Below are positions 60,452 to 64,000 of a DNA stretch of 64,000 nt, piece after piece (the first letter of the stretch is position 1; each line of letters begins with the position of its first letter). This DNA is from Schistocephalus solidus. Its lineage: Eukaryota; Platyhelminthes; Cestoda; Diphyllobothriidea; Diphyllobothriidae. The position numbers and the translations under genes were made by a program. The stretch is taken from positions 62,001 to 126,000 of the forward strand of contig WEDG01001010.1 in NCBI GenBank assembly GCA_017591395.1. The letters run 5' to 3'. The notes under the pieces were generated by a model that was not told the origin of the DNA, searched no databases, and was given only the letters and a program-made list of their open reading frames with translations.

Positions 60452-63400
60452 TGAAAAATATGAAAGGGATAAAAATAGAGGCTGGATTTGAATCTATTTA
60501 ATTTCAGAGGGAATAGCACTGTCTTTATGTTCACTTCATATCAATAAAATACTTGTTACCGGAATTGATTTGTTACACTTTAGAAAATTAGTGGGTCGAT
60601 GCGACAGTGAACTTTACTGCTGAACTAGATATCTGCTTAGGTACGATACTTTATGAAATTGGCTACCCGACCATTTTTTACAACACAAAATCATCTTATA
60701 CTGAATATTTAGCCTGAGCCTTTTAAATAAGATTGGCTTATTACACTCGACTGGGTAATAGGAAATGCGCCTTAAATATTGTTCTGCCAAAAAGAGTAAA
60801 GATTTGTACACTAAAAATGCGCTAAGAACCACCATTCACATTTATTCCGTAAATTATGCTGTTAACTCCAGAGGCAACGATGAATAGTCAAAAATATGTA
60901 CCCTTTAGGCTGACACAATCTCAGTTATCGAAAATTATGGCATCTTTGACAGGTGTAATGAAAACCTGAACACTCTCCTGTTTAAAATAAACTGTATTTT
61001 TGCTTTTGACAAAACCACGAAAGGAGGTAACAGGAGCAGCTTCTAAGCTATTTAAGAGATATCACCATCGAAAGACGGTTAAAAGTGACTAATTGAGGTG
61101 CATTGTGGGATTTCGATGACCAAAACATCATCATTACCCGTGGTGCCTACTTGTGAGAAGTAAGTACCGAAATCCAACACAAACTCCTTTTCTGCATACA
61201 GAAAGATGGAGTTTCAGTCAAGAAGTAATTTCAGTTTTCAATGCAGACCCCCTTCCCTCGAAAACAATGAAGATGTCACTTTTCGAAAAGTTCTTGTTAA
61301 TCACATGTAAGGTCTAAAATATTACTAATTCCGCGGAGAGGATTTATGAACACGGCCCTGTTTGATGGACACGTCCAGAAGTTCACCCTGTATTCTAATA
61401 TTTTGAAATTCCTCACACATGATTTTCTGAAAAAAGAATTAGTTTTTTATTTTCCCTTTGGCTGATTACTTACCATGCGCAGTCCTAGAACATGTCACTT
61501 AAAGTTTTTATATTATTTTAGGAGTGCTTTCTTAAATCAAAACCCGCATATCTGCCCATTATAACGGGGATATGAAGGTCACTTAATTGTGGGGTATTTA
61601 AAAATAAAATGACCAGAGCCTGTTTTTTTCGGAAGATGTACCCAATTTTCCACAAGTTAACTATAATCAACAGAGTTTTTGCGATTTTTCCGAGGAACAC
61701 TATCAAAAAATGTGGTCGTAGGAGCCCTTATAGCTGCGAACACGACAGTCTTGGTAGGTTAGGTAATTAATCAATTGAAGTTCAACACACTATTATGCCT
61801 GCTGTGATTCAAAAACGTTTCATAGAATTGCTAATGCAAATGCCACTAATTGAACTGTATTTGGAGGCAGACGCACTGAGTTCACAAGTGAAGGGGAATA
61901 TATGAATGCCATTTTATTGTAAGGAGAAAGAAAACCTGCAACCAACAGACCAGAAGCCATATGTTCAAATCCAATTATCGTACTACTGATCAATTTTCTG
62001 TCTTGATTCGTAATTTCAGTTCATTTCGAACTGAAATCAACCAACACCTGACAAAAACGACGAAAATATAGATATGCATCAGGCATATTTACGTCATATT
62101 ACGGAATAAAGTTTTATTCTCTTTTTGCTCTGCTCAAACTCTCGATTTACCCTACCAATGCTAGTAATCGAAAATCCGCTTTCGAAAAGAAATTTCATGT
62201 CCATTTGTAAAAATTCTCCACCTTTATGCCAGAAAGATAACCGGTACTGGTCGCAGCAACCACACAATTGTCTCTCTGTGGAGCGGTCCGATGCAAGACG
62301 AAAAACACTATAAGTTGATTCGCGGAGATGAAGTGATGCAAGTCCCTTTCAGCCACGTAGGCATGCCCACAGAATTGGATTAAAAACTTGCACCCTCCTG
62401 CTCTGTGCGCATATCCATATACCGTCCCACTCCGGAGTGCTCATTTTACACACAGCCATTGAGGTCTATTTTCTAATGTGGTAAAATATCAGTGAGCTTA
62501 ATCTCAGATCCTAGTTCCCAAATTTCCAACTGTACATTCGAGAGTTAAAGACTTCGAATAGGATCAGGACCAGGGTGAATTTATGATAGATTATTACAGT
62601 ATGCCAGGTATCCGAGACCAACAATTTTACAACAACTAACTCCCGCTAAACGAATACTACCCCATAGTGCGTAGATCGCTAACCAGAGTTGGCCATCTGG
62701 GGTTGAGCATGAATAAACTGATGTTCCGCTGCAGTGAGTTAGGCAAACATTTCTTGCTTACAAGGCATTTAAGGGGAACAAGTGCCATCCCTGTTCTTGA
62801 GATCAACTTGTTGATGCCCACCCCAGCTAAAAGCAATTGAATGAACTTTAAGATGTAGCCAGGTTTTTAAGAATAACTACTCTTTACTGGTCTGCGACAA
62901 GGATTTAAATAAAAATTTGGAGACAGTGCTTGAGCAACTTTGGAACGTTCACTGGAAATTTGATCTTTCAAAGTGAACGTGGCAACAAAAAATACGAAGA
63001 AAATGACATCAACGGGTTTCAAAAGTATAAAATAGCATCGTCTATTAAATTAAAAACTTGTTAACCTCGGGTAAATTAAAACGAAACCGAAATTAATGGA
63101 AGCGAGACATTTTCTCAAGAAGCAATTTAAATTCAAATTTTCAGCCTCGCCTTCTTCTTATTTCTGTTTTGGAATATCATCTACGATTATTTATATTCAA
63201 ATATTACAGCATTACTTGTCCTATGTAATTCTTTTTTACACCAGGGAGTCAGAACTGTGATGTATTGGAAAAATGAGCTGCTAGTCTTCTTTCGAAGTTC
63301 GGGGACTTGATTTGGAAAGGTCTAATTTGAGTGAAAACCTCACATCTAAGGTGGCTGAATAGCCTCGCTGAGGGAAAGGTTAGGATTCCAGGCAAAATAT

Positions 63401-64000
63401 TCATGAAAAATGTTGGAACTGGATCCACTCGCCGGATATGAATTTCTGTATCACACAACCAAGCGGTAGACACTGAATTACCCCGATGTCAATGACTTGG
63501 GTTTTTGTTCAAATCAGTAACATGTTATAATTTCAGAAAACCGTGTAATCGTCAAATCCCAAAAAAAACAGATGTTTGACAATTTTATAGGTATTCATTG
63601 ACAGAACTTCATGCTTTGCTGTTTTGAGCACTTTGCATTATCCGAGGAAAAGTATGCCGAGTTTATAGTTGTATTGCAAGTGCCAATAAAGTAGGCATAT
63701 GGATTTCGCGTGGGTGAATCTGCGTACTTGTAGGCGCACTTGCACACAAATCGGCTGCATTAAATCACATAGAAACGTGCTTCAGACATGAACAAACGAC
63801 TAAGCTTTGAGTGTGCCTGATTGATATTCTCAGCTTACTTGTCTCCCAATCTTCCTGTGAGTGCACTTATGACTGTCTCAGTTATTAAAAACTTGCACAA
63901 TGTTATTGACCGTTTAGCAAAGTAAGCAACCCCCATGCATCCAAAATAAACTACCCGTTTCTAGAAATCGGAGCTAAAACCGCCGATAAACCCAGTCCAT
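60452..64000. other. No gene or repeat recognised
   Basis: AT-rich. A 10-bp-stem hairpin lies at 62013-62037 (ATTTCAGTTC, loop ATTTC, GAACTGAAAT). A minus-strand frame at 63249-63473 has an acceptor-like end (GGGGTAATTCAG) but no clear donor. It may be intron of the PDZ-like gene. Confidence 0.4.

Noticed and set aside
1..64000. CRISPR arrays, rRNA genes, bacterial operons or prophage
   Set aside because: No regularly spaced short repeats, no rRNA-like sequence, and the coding parts are spliced eukaryotic exons.

Overview
The window is eukaryotic, intron-rich and dominated by repeats. It looks like a parasitic flatworm, most likely a tapeworm of the diphyllobothriidean type. That placement is inference. 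It rests on a LINE with a C-terminal array of C2H2-like fingers, Penelope-like elements, tRNA-derived SINEs and abundant TA/GA microsatellites, which I recognise from memory of flatworm genomes rather than from a search. There is no bacterial gene organisation, no CRISPR array and no rRNA.

Two spliced protein-coding genes can be supported, both on the minus strand. (1) An ETS-family transcription factor: five exons at 24123-23805, 6242-5730, 3712-3441, 3348-3051 and 2095-1539. Every junction agrees in phase, and together they give 1959 nt (653 codons including the stop). The last exon carries a complete ETS DNA-binding domain close to the ETS1/ETS2/Pointed type. Its first visible intron is about 17.5 kb. 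The true 5' end was not found. (2) A gene encoding a proline/serine-rich protein with a PDZ-like domain: exons 60442-60247, 58214-57937 and 57851 to about 56945-56990. A short phase-consistent 85-bp intron explains why two reading frames overlap there. A further candidate exon of unknown function lies on the plus strand at 47027-47283, with a decayed partial copy near 54.5 kb.

Region by region. 0-1.2 kb: a cluster of one dispersed repeat (called R1 here) with three long TA tracts. 1.4-24.1 kb: the ETS gene, whose large intron holds a 364-bp MITE with 44-bp inverted ends, LINE tails, microsatellites and degenerate telomere-like tracts. 25.6-27.3 kb: a large near-perfect palindrome made of two Penelope 3' ends pointing outward. 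27.5-44.2 kb: SINEs, LINE tails, a LINE reverse transcriptase relic, a 194-bp-period repeat with a perfect 26-bp palindrome, a ~945-bp foldback element, and a decayed LINE C-terminus with three finger relics. 44-56 kb: mostly unassigned AT-rich DNA, the 47-kb exon, a decayed Penelope copy and a 111-bp tandem duplication. 56.9-60.4 kb: the PDZ-like gene. 60.4-64 kb: nothing recognised.

I see no multi-gene system. The strongest biology is the ETS gene model and the set of inverted-repeat mobile element structures. Many of the 60-140-codon open frames in the window are chance or repeat-derived and are not listed.
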